From NCBI RefSeq assembly GCF_046244365.1, contig NZ_CP176395.1, positions 1,178,001-1,242,000 on the forward strand: DNA of 64,000 bases. The letters are read 5' to 3'. Below the pieces are notes generated by a model. It was given only the letters and a program-made list of their open reading frames with translations. It was not told where the DNA came from and made no database searches. The position numbers were made by a program, and so were the translations under genes. How positions within the stretch are numbered: position 1 is the first letter of the stretch; each line of letters opens with the position of its first letter. The DNA is from Paenibacillus_V sp046244365. GTDB taxonomy: Bacteria > Bacillota > Bacilli > Paenibacillales > NBRC-103111. Positions 15,769-24,261 of this stretch are shown here, piece by piece.

Positions 15769-15945
15769 GTATCCTCCTATGTTCTCAAAGCCTGACTACA
15801 AGTATTTGCGACTGTCAGGCTATCTTTTCGAAACAATACCTCGTTTAATGATGGCTTATGACAGTTGGGTAAAGAAATCCCATTATATCCACTGCGATTC
15901 CGAACATGGTTTCAGATTTAAAAAGACAGATATCCTCGTCAACGG

Positions 15946-16875
15946 TTAATTTGATTCAGAAGAAGATTGTCGAAAAGGGTTAAGAAACGACTTGGGGATG
16001 TCAGTTTCAAAACGCAAGAGATGACCTTTTGTAGGATGTATAAAAGCTAACACTCGAGCATGGAGACCGAGTCGTTTAATTGGATTTGACTTCGAACCAT
16101 ATTTTTTATCCCCCACAATGGGATGCCCTATGTCTTGCATGTGGACGCGTATTTGATTTTTTCGCCCTGTTTCGAGTCGGACCTCCGATAAGGTAAAGTT
16201 ACTATTGGATTGAATGATTTTGTAATGTGTCACAGCGTGTTGACCGTCATTCGGACGATTACTGGAATACATTTTTAGTGTGCTGCTTTCTTTCAACCAA
16301 GACGAAATCGTGCCTTCCGGTTTCTTAATCTTTCCTTCAACCAATGCAACGTATGTACGCTCCTTTACGGTGTCTTGCCAGGAGTTCTGAAGCAATTGCT
16401 GAACCCTCTCGCTCTTGGCGAACATCATCACACCGGAAGTATCTCGATCCAGACGATGAACGACAAAAACCCTGCTTCCAGGATCTTTAATTCGAACATG
16501 AGCCATTAGCTGCCGGTAAGCTGTCATTTCGTTTTCTTGGGGAGATGCGATCGACAGCAAACCGGCATTCTTCTGAATGACGATGATATCCTCGTCCTCA
16601 TGCAGGATAGATAGCCCGACGAGCAGCGGTTCTTCAACAGCCTTATCCTTTCGAATGGTAACTGTTTGTCCAGGCACAAGGGGACAATTGTATTCTGTCA
16701 CGACCCGATCGTTGACCGTTACTTGTCCGCGGGCTAGTAAGGCTTTAACGGAGTTCCGGCCGAGTTTGGATTGTTTTTGCAATAAAAAAAGCAGCAGTTC
16801 CGTCGGTTCTTTGACGGTATAAAGACTGAAATTGGGACGGTTGACTTTAGAGTAGTTCGTTTTTTTCTTATGCAT
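15946..16875 (-). CDS. RluA-family rRNA/tRNA pseudouridine synthase
   Basis: 309 residues from the ATG at 16875, which follows GGAGG; the frame could extend to 16914 but without a site. An S4 RNA-binding domain comes first (about residues 25-85: GRNSVKALLARGQVTVNDRV), then the synthase domain with the catalytic motif VHRLDRDTSGVMMFAKS (Asp in HRLDRDTSG), RTYVALVEG, TGRKNQIRVHMQDIGHPIVG and LGLHARVL. It isomerises specific uridines in structured RNA; which site (RluD-, RluC- or YjbO/YhcT-like) cannot be told. It follows the truncated RlmD gene on the same strand. Confidence 0.9.
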   Translation of the reverse strand: MHKKKTNYSKVNRPNFSLYTVKEPTELLLFLLQKQSKLGRNSVKALLARGQVTVNDRVVTEYNCPLVPGQTVTIRKDKAVEEPLLVGLSILHEDEDIIVIQKNAGLLSIASPQENEMTAYRQLMAHVRIKDPGSRVFVVHRLDRDTSGVMMFAKSERVQQLLQNSWQDTVKERTYVALVEGKIKKPEGTISSWLKESSTLKMYSSNRPNDGQHAVTHYKIIQSNSNFTLSEVRLETGRKNQIRVHMQDIGHPIVGDKKYGSKSNPIKRLGLHARVLAFIHPTKGHLLRFETDIPKSFLNPFRQSSSESN

Positions 16876-16892
16876 AATCGGGACCTCCTGCT

Positions 16893-17486
16893 TCAACTGG
16901 TTAGTGAACAGCACTCAACATGTGCCGTCTGGGGGAACATATCGACGGGCTGCGCCCATTCGATTCGGAAGCCGGCGTCAAGCAGGACGGCACAGTCTTT
17001 CGCAAGCGTCGACGGGTTGCAGGAGACGTAAACGAGCCGCTTGGGCTTAGCCGCAGCGATTGCGTCCAGCAGTTTGCGGTCGCAGCCGGTGCGGGGCGGA
17101 TCGACCACAACAACGTCGGGACGGATGCCGGACCGCACCCATTCGGGAAGCAGCTGTTCCGCTCTACCCGTATAGAAGCTGGCGCGGTCCGCGCCGCTCA
17201 GCTGCGCGTTGCGGCGGGCGTCCTCCACGGCATCGGCGATGACTTCGATGCCGCGCACTTCTCCGGCGAACGGCGCCAGCCAGAGCCCGATCGTCCCGGT
17301 TCCGCAGTAAGCGTCGACGACGAGCTCTGTGCCGGTCAAGGCAGCAGCTTCCTTGACCGCGTCGTAAAGACGCAGCGTCTGCTGCGGGTTCAGCTGGAAG
17401 AAGGCGCGAGGCGACAAGGAGAGCTCGACGTCCTGCTTACTCCGTTCTATCATGCTTCCGCACGATCCAGCCCCTTCCGAGGCCAT
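16893..17486 (-). pseudogene. rlmD: C-terminal fragment of 23S rRNA (uracil-C5)-methyltransferase RlmD
   Basis: 197 codons holding the catalytic half only: ELSLSPRAFFQLNPQQT, the SAM motif VVDAYCGTGTIGLWLAPFAG, VVVVDPPRTGCDRKLLDAIA and SCNPSTLAKDCAVLLD (catalytic Cys in VSCNPSTLA). Full-length RlmD is around 450 residues and begins with a TRAM domain and an Fe-S region. Here those are gone, and the first 20 codons are unrelated. The missing half should abolish rRNA recognition, so I class it as truncated, though the surviving domain itself is undamaged. A second fragment lies at 14.5 kb. Confidence 0.7.
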
Positions 17487-17689
17487 TCGCTCTTTTTTTT
17501 CCTACTATACCGCATCGGACGTCAAAAAGCACCCGGTCCGGTTTGCCCGCGAGCCGCTTGTAGAGCAGAAATAGGGGCCAGTCGGCCCCAGTTCAGAATT
17601 ATGCTATTTCGGTGTTAACGCGGTCAATTGTTTGGCAAAATGGATGCCATAACATGCGGCTAGCCCCGGCCATCCTTTCCAATAAAAAA

Positions 17690-17715
17690 CGAAAAACCCC
17701 GTTGAAGGGGTTTCG
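17690..17715 (-). terminator. Terminator of the APH-type kinase gene
   Basis: CGAAAAACCCC/GGGGTTTCG hairpin with a T-rich tail (TTTTTCGTTTTTTATT) on the minus strand, 50 bases downstream of the kinase stop codon. Confidence 0.75.
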
Positions 17716-17765
17716 GTTCGGCGTCGGGTCTGTTGAAACGAAATTACCTCGCCACAAGTGAATCG

Positions 17766-18698
17766 CTACGCTATTTCTTCCATAAGCGACTCGAACAGCA
17801 GTGCCGTATCGATCGCATCGTCGGCTCCGTCGGTCTGATCTTCGATGCACCACCATGCGGACAGGACGGCATGGCAGAACGACCACTCGGCGATTCGTTT
17901 TTTACGGAGGCCCAGCTCATCTGCAAAAATCGAGATTCGCCGCCGAATGATTTCCGCTGCGTTATGCTCCGGCAGATGGTTCATCAGATAAGGGATAACG
18001 CCGTACTCGGCCTCTCCGATCAGGCCCTTCGGATCGATTGCGAGCCAGGGCTCGCGCTCCGCGGACAAGATGTTATCGTGGTGCAGATCGCCATGCAGCA
18101 GCAGCGGATTTGCGGCAGTTTCGTGGAGCTCGGCAAATAAACGTTCAGCTTTACGAACCGCGCGCTCGGGCAGCGGCCCTGTTCCGCCGTCGTACCGGAT
18201 GCGCAGCTTGTTAAGCCCTTTGGCACAGTCGGCGGTAGATGGAAAAAGTGTCCCGCTCGGCGCGGGAACATGCAGTTTGCGCATGACGCTCGCTGCGGCC
18301 ATGGTTGCGGCTTCGTCGTCCTCCACCGATTTTAGCGTGAGCCCCGGTTTGACGCGCTCCAGAAGGAACGCCCCTTGCTCCGGGTCGGCGTCGATCAGTC
18401 GGGCCATCCCTTTCCCGTCATAAAGACGAACCGCGGCAATCTCCATATCCATATCCTTGCCGGGCACGCCCAGCTTCAGAACGGCATCCGAGCCGTCGAT
18501 CCGAATGACGGGGGCGACAACGTTATAAGAAAGCGGAAAGGGAGCGACGTCTGCGGGCCGGAGAGACCACTTGTCCAAACACCGGAGTACCAGCTCGTCA
18601 TAGCGTTCCAGCCAGCGCCGGCCTTTCTCTTGGTGAACGCCGGCTATCGTGCGAGCTACATGTTCGGGGATAGGGATCAAACGGTGCACCTCCATCAC
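17766..18698 (-). CDS. Aminoglycoside/hydroxyurea-type phosphotransferase (APH(6)/StrB-like kinase)
   Basis: 310 residues. The kinase-like fold has the ATP lysine strand (DAVLKLGVPGKDMDMEIAAV), the catalytic loop LLLHGDLHHDNILSA (HGDxxxxN) near residue 215 and the metal motif WLAIDPKGLIGEAEYGV (IDPK). This arrangement is that of the APH_6_hur family (streptomycin 6-phosphotransferase and hydroxyurea kinase relatives). Chromosomal members are common in Bacillales and may act on other small alcohols; resistance is not shown. Its ATG at 18698 and the next ATG at 18695 are both possible. Confidence 0.85.
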   Translation of the reverse strand: MMEVHRLIPIPEHVARTIAGVHQEKGRRWLERYDELVLRCLDKWSLRPADVAPFPLSYNVVAPVIRIDGSDAVLKLGVPGKDMDMEIAAVRLYDGKGMARLIDADPEQGAFLLERVKPGLTLKSVEDDEAATMAAASVMRKLHVPAPSGTLFPSTADCAKGLNKLRIRYDGGTGPLPERAVRKAERLFAELHETAANPLLLHGDLHHDNILSAEREPWLAIDPKGLIGEAEYGVIPYLMNHLPEHNAAEIIRRRISIFADELGLRKKRIAEWSFCHAVLSAWWCIEDQTDGADDAIDTALLFESLMEEIA

Positions 18699-18806
18699 GA
18701 AGTAAGTGGAACGTTACAGCATGCCGTTCGCCCCTTCAACCGGCAATGCCAAGCCGGGGCATGCTGAACCTGGCATTGTTCAAGGCTTGTCCTGCTTTCA
18801 TTAAAG

Positions 18807-19280
18807 CTATGCTTTTGCGGTCGCTTCTGCGCCCGTGCTGCCCGCCGCTTCCAGCTCGGCTGTGCAAAATTTGCAGCGCGTCGCTTTGATCGGCACTTCC
18901 GAAATGCAGTGCGGGCACGTTTTCGTCGATGGCGCGGCAGGCGCTTCATCTTTTTTGCGGAAACGGTACAACTGCTTAACGACCATGAAAATGACGAAGG
19001 AAACGATAAGGAAGTCGATCAAGGTTGTGATGAACGCGCCGTAGTTAAATGTGGCAACGTTATCGTCTTTTGCGGCCTGAAGTGTTGCGTAATGTTTACC
19101 GTTCAGCGCGATGAACCGGTCCGTAAAATTCATTTTGCCGACGAGAAGACCGATTAGCGGCATCACGAGATCGTTGACGATCGAGGTGACGACTTTACCG
19201 AATGCAGCCCCCACAATAACCCCGACCGCGAGATCAACCATATTTCCTTTGAAGGCGAAATTTTTAAAATCCTTTAACAT
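18807..19280 (-). CDS. mscL: Large-conductance mechanosensitive channel with a zinc-ribbon tail
   Basis: 157 residues; the ATG at 19280 follows GGAGGAG and begins MLKDFKNFAFKGNMVDLAVG, the amphipathic N-terminal helix and first membrane segment (AVGVIVGAAFGKVVTSIVND). The second membrane segment is ALITTLIDFLIVSFVIFMVV-like, at about residues 75-95. MscL opens under membrane tension to release solutes during osmotic downshock, as a homopentamer. The usual C-terminal helix is followed by CPHCISEVPIKATRCKFC (about 122-139), a four-cysteine zinc ribbon not found in the E. coli protein. Confidence 0.95.
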   Translation of the reverse strand: MLKDFKNFAFKGNMVDLAVGVIVGAAFGKVVTSIVNDLVMPLIGLLVGKMNFTDRFIALNGKHYATLQAAKDDNVATFNYGAFITTLIDFLIVSFVIFMVVKQLYRFRKKDEAPAAPSTKTCPHCISEVPIKATRCKFCTAELEAAGSTGAEATAKA

Positions 19281-19583
19281 ATCAAATGCTCCTCCTAACG
19301 CTATTATTGCTTCCCATTGTAACCAATCGGAGACTGCCCGGCAACGGAAAAAAGGCGACTCCAAGCGGCGCTTCGCCTTTTTTCCTGCGAAACCCAATCC
19401 TTTCTTGAGAACGTTTCATATTTCATGTATAGGGCGGCGGCGGCAAGGAAACGCTTTAATGGAAGGGGTGTCACAAAACCGTCATCGTATCTTCACTTCG
19501 TTTTAACTTTACGGTAATCTGGCCTTCATAGTTGTGCAGTAAGCTAGTTGTATACGAAGATTAAGGAAAGGTGGCCAACGATC

Positions 19584-19808
19584 ATGATTTTGTTCCAGAT
19601 GGCGAAATGGATGGAGGAGCATACGCAGCTCAAACGGTCGATTTCGGAAAACCAGGGAGACATGCTGATGCTGGAAGACAAGAGAGGGCAAGTGGAGGGG
19701 CAGCTTCGGGCGCAAGCGAACAAATGGCTGGAGGAAGACGCCGAGCCGGCTTTTTTCGCGGGAGACGACGTTTCGGGAAGACAGGCGCAGGCCGAATCGA
19801 TTTTCTAA
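19584..19808 (+). CDS. Small coiled-coil hypothetical protein (74 residues)
   Basis: The ATG at 19584 lies 9 bases after AAAGGTGG. The sequence (MILFQMAKWMEEHTQLKRSI, MLMLEDKRGQVEGQLRAQAN, KWLEEDAEPAFFAGDD) is highly charged and helical, probably a short coiled coil, without a signal peptide. It lies alone between the divergent mscL gene and the radical SAM gene 150 bases downstream. No family recognised. Confidence 0.6.
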   Translation: MILFQMAKWMEEHTQLKRSISENQGDMLMLEDKRGQVEGQLRAQANKWLEEDAEPAFFAGDDVSGRQAQAESIF

Positions 19809-19958
19809 ATTCCTCTCAACCAACATGCAGCTTTTACTTCGATCGTTAGATCCTTGGAATGAAGGAACATCAGGTGCCAAAAAACAGCTTTTGTGTTTGC
19901 CGCTTCATCCATGTAGAATAATAGGAACCGATACTATAGGTAAATGAGGTTCCGTAAA

Positions 19959-21734
19959 ATGAAAGTTGTCGTTTCCACCCTGAATGCGAAATATATTCAT
20001 ACGTCGCTGGCGCTTCGTTATTTGAAGGCGTTCTGCGAGCATGATTTCGATATCGAGATTGCCGAGTATACGATCAAGGATCCGTTCATGAACGTCGTCT
20101 CCGACCTGTTCAAACGGAAGCCGGACGTACTCGGCTTTTCGTGCTACATCTGGAACATCGAAGAGACGATCCAGATCATCAAGATGATCAAAAAGATTAT
20201 GCCCGAGCTGCAAATCGTGCTTGGCGGTCCGGAAGTGTCCTACGACACCGACTACTGGATGAACCGGGTACCGGAGGTCGACTTTATCGTCATGGGCGAA
20301 GGCGAGGAGACGCTTCACCATCTGCTCACCGAAATCCGCACGACCCGCAAATTTCATTTCGTGTACGGCGCCGCATACCGCAAAGGGAAAGAGGTCATCC
20401 TCAATCCGGGCCGTCCGAAGCTGAAGCTCGACGACATTCCGTCGCCGCATTATTTTGCCGAAGACGTGCCTGCGCTTGCGAACCGCGTCGTCTATTTCGA
20501 AACGAGCAGGGGCTGTCCGTTCAGCTGCCAATTCTGCCTGTCAAGCATCGAGGTCGGGGTGCGTTATTTCGACATCGAGCGGACGAAGAAGGACATTCTG
20601 TACCTTATCGGCGCAGGAGCGAAGCTGATCAAGTTCGTCGACCGGACGTTCAACATCAAGCGCGAATACGCGATGGAAATCTTCCAGTTTCTGATCGACA
20701 ACCATCAGGGCTGCGTATTCCAGTTCGAGATCACGGCCGACATCATGCGTCCGGAGGTGCTCGATTTCCTAGCCGAAAACGCTCCGCCCGGGGTGTTCCG
20801 CTTCGAGATCGGCGTCCAGTCGACGAACGACGAGACGAACGAAATCGTCAAACGCCGGCAAAATTTCACGAAGCTGTCGCGCACCGTCAACACGATCAAG
20901 AACAGCCGCAAAATCGACCAGCATCTCGATCTGATCGCAGGTCTTCCCGAAGAGGACTACAACTCGTTCCGCAAAACGTTCAACGACGTGTTCGATCTTC
21001 GTCCGGAGGAGCTTCAGCTCGGCTTTCTGAAAATGCTGCGAGGCACCGGCATGCGTCATGACGCGGACAAATACGGTTACAAATATATGGATAACGCGCC
21101 ATATGAAATTCTCGGCAACGATATTTTGCCGTTTACCGATCTCGTCCGCATTAAGCGGGTGGAGGACGTACTGGAGAAATATTGGAACGCCCACCGGATG
21201 GACAACACGGTACTCTTTCTGATCGAGCGGGAGTTTGAATCGGCATTCGACTTTTTTCAGCAATTCGGCGACTACTGGGAGGAGCGGGGCTGGCAAAAAA
21301 TCGGGCATCAGCTCGAAGATTTGTTCTCCCGCCTGCACAGCTTTTTGTCGGATCGCGGAACGGCCCGCATGGACGTGATCGAAGGGTTGATGAAGCTCGA
21401 TTATTTCCTGGGACATAAATATAAGCCGCGCAAAATTTGGTGGGAATTCAAGCTCGATAAATCGGAGCTTTCCGCCATTTTACGACGTATTGCGGAACAG
21501 CCGAATCTGCTGCACGGGGAGACGGATTTCGCAGCGCTCGGGCTGACGGAGAAGGATTTGCACAAGCATGCCGTCGTCGAGGTTGTGCCTTTCCATCTGC
21601 AGGCCTACCTGCAGAACGGCGACATACGGTCCGGCGAGCCGACTGTCATGCTCGTCCTGTTCGACCCGGAACGCGCGCCCAAAGCGCAGGTGTTCACGAT
21701 GGAGCCTGCCGAAATAACGGCAGCGCTGACTTGA
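19959..21734 (+). CDS. B12-binding-domain radical SAM protein with DUF4080 C-terminus
   Basis: 591 residues from the ATG at 19959, as GAGG precedes it by 11 bases; an ATG at 19944 overlaps that site. An N-terminal cobalamin-binding Rossmann domain (about 1-140: KVVVSTLNAKYIHTSLALRY, LQIVLGGPEVSYD) leads into the radical SAM barrel with the CxxxCxxC cluster motif (ETSRGCPFSCQFCLSSIEVG) near residue 185. The DUF4080 region follows (about 380-530) and ends EVVPFHLQAYLQ. The class catalyses methyl transfer or rearrangement on unknown substrates. It appears monocistronic with a strong terminator. Confidence 0.88.
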   Translation: MKVVVSTLNAKYIHTSLALRYLKAFCEHDFDIEIAEYTIKDPFMNVVSDLFKRKPDVLGFSCYIWNIEETIQIIKMIKKIMPELQIVLGGPEVSYDTDYWMNRVPEVDFIVMGEGEETLHHLLTEIRTTRKFHFVYGAAYRKGKEVILNPGRPKLKLDDIPSPHYFAEDVPALANRVVYFETSRGCPFSCQFCLSSIEVGVRYFDIERTKKDILYLIGAGAKLIKFVDRTFNIKREYAMEIFQFLIDNHQGCVFQFEITADIMRPEVLDFLAENAPPGVFRFEIGVQSTNDETNEIVKRRQNFTKLSRTVNTIKNSRKIDQHLDLIAGLPEEDYNSFRKTFNDVFDLRPEELQLGFLKMLRGTGMRHDADKYGYKYMDNAPYEILGNDILPFTDLVRIKRVEDVLEKYWNAHRMDNTVLFLIEREFESAFDFFQQFGDYWEERGWQKIGHQLEDLFSRLHSFLSDRGTARMDVIEGLMKLDYFLGHKYKPRKIWWEFKLDKSELSAILRRIAEQPNLLHGETDFAALGLTEKDLHKHAVVEVVPFHLQAYLQNGDIRSGEPTVMLVLFDPERAPKAQVFTMEPAEITAALT

Positions 21735-21739
21735 GCGTT

Positions 21740-21795
21740 AGAAAAAGAGATCTCCTGTACCGCCCTTACGGGCGGGGCTGGGGATCTCTTTTTCT
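21740..21795 (+). terminator. Terminator of the B12 radical SAM gene
   Basis: AGAAAAAGAGATCTCC and GGGATCTCTTTTTCT form a long stem, with an inner GC hairpin (CCGCCCTTACGGGCGG) and a T run in the 3' arm, just after the stop codon. Confidence 0.85.
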
Positions 21796-21808
21796 GTTCA
21801 GGCGCCTC

Positions 21809-22180
21809 TGCAGCGCAAAACGCGCCACAGCTTATCCAAGCGCTCAGTGCAGCGCAAGCGAGAGCGTGCGCCAGAACGGGCGGTTGAGGAGGGAGCGCGA
21901 AACGTTCCACAGCATAACCGAGCGCTCGGTGCCGTGCGGAAAAAGCGTAAGCGTAGGCCCCTTGGAGTTGGAACGGCCGGATGAGGAGGGAGCGCGAAAC
22001 GTTCCACAGCATAACCGTGTGCTCGGTGCCGTGCGGAAAAAGCGTAAGCGTAGGCCCCTTGGAGTCGGAACGGGCGCTTGAGGGGAGCGTGAAACGTTCC
22101 ACAGCATAGACGAGCGCTCGGTACAAAGCAGGAGAGTGTGAGCTTAAGTCCCTTGGCGTTTTGCTCGAAGGAAGTAGGCG
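21809..22180. repeat. Imperfect tandem repeat, about four units of 85-97 bases
   Basis: Units beginning AGCGCGAAACGTTCCACAGC start at 21894, 21991 and 22086 (periods 97 and 95 bases); a shorter, diverged unit precedes them from about 21809. Each carries CGCTCGGTGCCGTGCGGAAA and GTAGGCCCCTTGGAGT blocks. The frames across it are open only because of GC-rich sequence; no ribosome site or start is convincing. It looks like a non-coding intergenic repeat. Confidence 0.75.
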
Positions 22181-22190
22181 TCAAATTTAC

Positions 22191-22422
22191 AATAACGGAC
22201 TTTCAAGGCGTTATAGGATGCATATGCGAGAGTTTGGGAGCATTAGCGGATTTTGGGGGTCTTATCTGGGCATGTGCAAGTGACTTGCGACGGGATTTGG
22301 CTCAATAGCGCCTTGAAAATCCGTTACTTTCTCCAGCCCGGGTCTGTCCAAGAAATAGCGCCTTGAAAATCCGCTATTCCTCCAGCCCGATTCTGCCTGA
22401 GAAATAGCGCCTTCGCTTCAAA
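22191..22422. repeat. Short interspersed repeat, three direct and one inverted copy
   Basis: AATAGCGCCTTGAAAATCCG begins at 22304 and 22354, and a shorter copy at 22403 (period about 50 bases, with a CTCCAGCCCG spacer block). An inverted relative lies at 22191-22214 (AATAACGGACTTTCAAGGCG). I have the impression that this motif is common between Paenibacillus genes, which a genome search would settle. The region has no gene. Confidence 0.65.
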
Positions 22423-22591
22423 GCTAGGGGCCCGCTGCGGAGCTGTTTTTGAACGCTTATTCAAGCGTATCCACGAGCGGGAAGAAGCGCTGCTTCCCAT
22501 CCTATATTTTCCTTTAACGAACAACGGCCATGCGCTATAATGGGCTCGAATCGACCGATCAATAGGATTAGGAAACGAGGGAGCTGCCCAG

Positions 22592-23512
22592 ATGAAAATG
22601 CCTGTAAGGATCATTCTCGACACGGATATCGGACCGGATTGCGACGATGCGGCGGCGCTTTCCATCCTGCATGCGCTTGCGGACCGCGGAGAAGCGGAGA
22701 TTGCGGGGATCACCCACTGCACGTCCAGTCCATGGGGAGCTGGCTGCATCGACGCCATCAACCGGTACCATGGACGTCCGGATATTCCGATCGGCACCTT
22801 GAAGGAGCACGGTTTTCTGGATGAGGAGCAATACCGGAAATACAACCGGCACATAGCCGAGACCTATCCGAACCGGTTCGGCGACGGCAAGGAGGCGCCG
22901 GATGCGGTCGGGCTTCTGCGCGAGCTACTGGCCAAGGAAGCCGACGGCAGCGTCATATTCGTCGCGATCGGACCTTTGCCGAACCTGCGGAACCTGCTTC
23001 TGTCCGGGCCGGATCGCCATTCGGAGATGGATGGGGCCGAATTGGTTAAGCGAAAGGTTGCCGAGCTTGTCGTCATGGGCGGCGCCTTTCCGTCCGGAAC
23101 CGAATGGAATTTCGAGATGTGCCCGGAATCGGCCCGGTACGTAACCGAACATTGGCCGACGCCGGTCATGTTCAGCGGCTTCGAACTCGGCTACGATATT
23201 CTCACCGGGGGACGGCTGCCCGAGGAAGCGGGGGAAAGCAGTCCGGTCAGCAAAGCGTACGAGCTGTATTTGGGACAACCGGGAAGCCGGCACAGCTGGG
23301 ATTTAACCGCCGTATTGTACGCGGTTCGCGGTCTGGACGACTATTGGGAAGCGGAAACCGGGGGCTGCGCCGAGGTTGGTCCAAGCGGCGAAAACCGCTG
23401 GCTGGATTCGGTAAACAAAGATCACAGCTACTTAAAGCGCAAAATGGATCCGGGCCGGCTCGCCGGTCTATTGGACGATCTTCTGGCCGAAGCTCATACG
23501 GGCAAACGGTAA
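22592..23512 (+). CDS. Inosine/uridine-preferring nucleoside hydrolase family protein
   Basis: 306 residues. The calcium-binding signature ILDTDIGPDCDDAAALSILH at residues 8-27 is the family's DTDxGxDD-type motif. Further landmarks are IFVAIGPLPNLRNLL, KVAELVVMGGAFPSG, TEWNFEMCPESA (NxxxDPxA-like, altered) and SWDLTAVLYAV (the terminal catalytic His/Asp region). It would hydrolyse the N-glycosidic bond of a ribonucleoside for base salvage. The start ATG follows GAGGGAG; a second ATG lies two codons later. Monocistronic, with a terminator shared with the convergent DinB gene. Confidence 0.85.
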   Translation: MKMPVRIILDTDIGPDCDDAAALSILHALADRGEAEIAGITHCTSSPWGAGCIDAINRYHGRPDIPIGTLKEHGFLDEEQYRKYNRHIAETYPNRFGDGKEAPDAVGLLRELLAKEADGSVIFVAIGPLPNLRNLLLSGPDRHSEMDGAELVKRKVAELVVMGGAFPSGTEWNFEMCPESARYVTEHWPTPVMFSGFELGYDILTGGRLPEEAGESSPVSKAYELYLGQPGSRHSWDLTAVLYAVRGLDDYWEAETGGCAEVGPSGENRWLDSVNKDHSYLKRKMDPGRLAGLLDDLLAEAHTGKR

Positions 23513-23633
23513 GCGAAGGGCGCAAAATATCCGAGGCAGCCGTTCCCCTTTCCTCGCGCCGACGAGCGAAACCACGAGATGCTTGAGCAGTACAAGAATA
23601 GGATTCATGATATGTAATTGCGCTCATGTAAAA

Positions 23634-23678
23634 GAAAAGCCATCGTACAAGGGGATGCCCTTGCGCGATGGCTTCTTT
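23634..23678. terminator. Terminator between nucleoside hydrolase and DinB genes
   Basis: AAGCCATCG and CGATGGCTT close a stem that also includes CAAGGGGATGCCCTTG in its loop. T-rich flanks on both strands suit convergent termination. Confidence 0.8.
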
Positions 23679-23682
23679 CGTT

Positions 23683-24186
23683 CTAAACCTTAGGCGGCTC
23701 CGCGCCCATTAAAGACCATTCTTCTCGAGCCGGTCCGTACACGCCGGGCACCTTCAAGCCGGCTTGGCGCATCAGAACGGTTATTTGTCCGCGGTGATGG
23801 ATCTGATGGGAGACGAGGATGGACAGCGTCAAGCCGTTCGGCCACGACTCGCCGTAAAGATTGCTCTGCTCCAGCAGCGAGGCGTCCGTCCACTGGCTTT
23901 CGATTGCGGCGATCATAGCCGCGCTTGTTTGCCGGTAGCTGTCTGCAATCGTCTTGGCGGAGGCTGGAACGTCGGCATCATCCTCGGGCGCCTCGAAGCG
24001 GAGGCCTGTCCGCGACATCATTTCGTGCAGGGTGGTGACGAGATGCCAAGCAATCCGTCCGAGCGTACGGTCCTGGGGCGATACTTCCTGCGACAACGAT
24101 TCGTCCGTCAACGCATCGAAAATTTTTTGCGTAGAGCCAGCTTCATGATGCCAATTTTGTACAAAATCGCTGATCTTCAAGAACAT
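23683..24186 (-). CDS. DinB family protein (putative metal-dependent hydrolase/thiol transferase fold)
   Basis: 167 residues, four-helix DinB/YfiT fold. The three metal-ligand histidines expected in the family are visible: TLGRIAWHLVTTLHEM (His near 46) and ILVSHQIHHRGQITVLMRQ (HQIHHRG near 128). Some relatives are bacillithiol S-transferases, others are of unknown function; no activity is claimed. The start ATG at 24186 follows AAGGAGG. It lies downstream of manA on the same strand with a 75-base gap. Confidence 0.88.
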   Translation of the reverse strand: MFLKISDFVQNWHHEAGSTQKIFDALTDESLSQEVSPQDRTLGRIAWHLVTTLHEMMSRTGLRFEAPEDDADVPASAKTIADSYRQTSAAMIAAIESQWTDASLLEQSNLYGESWPNGLTLSILVSHQIHHRGQITVLMRQAGLKVPGVYGPAREEWSLMGAEPPKV

Positions 24187-24261
24187 TTGATATCCTCCTT
24201 GATAAATGGTCTTTATGTATGATGCCCATCGTTCAGGCTCATCACTTTGCGGATTGCGCTT

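Noticed and set aside
15755..15949. 64-codon plus-strand frame ending FRFKKTDILVNG
   Set aside because: Begins inside the SF0329 gene on the other strand, without a ribosome site. The end looks somewhat coding and may be a remnant, but no family is evident.
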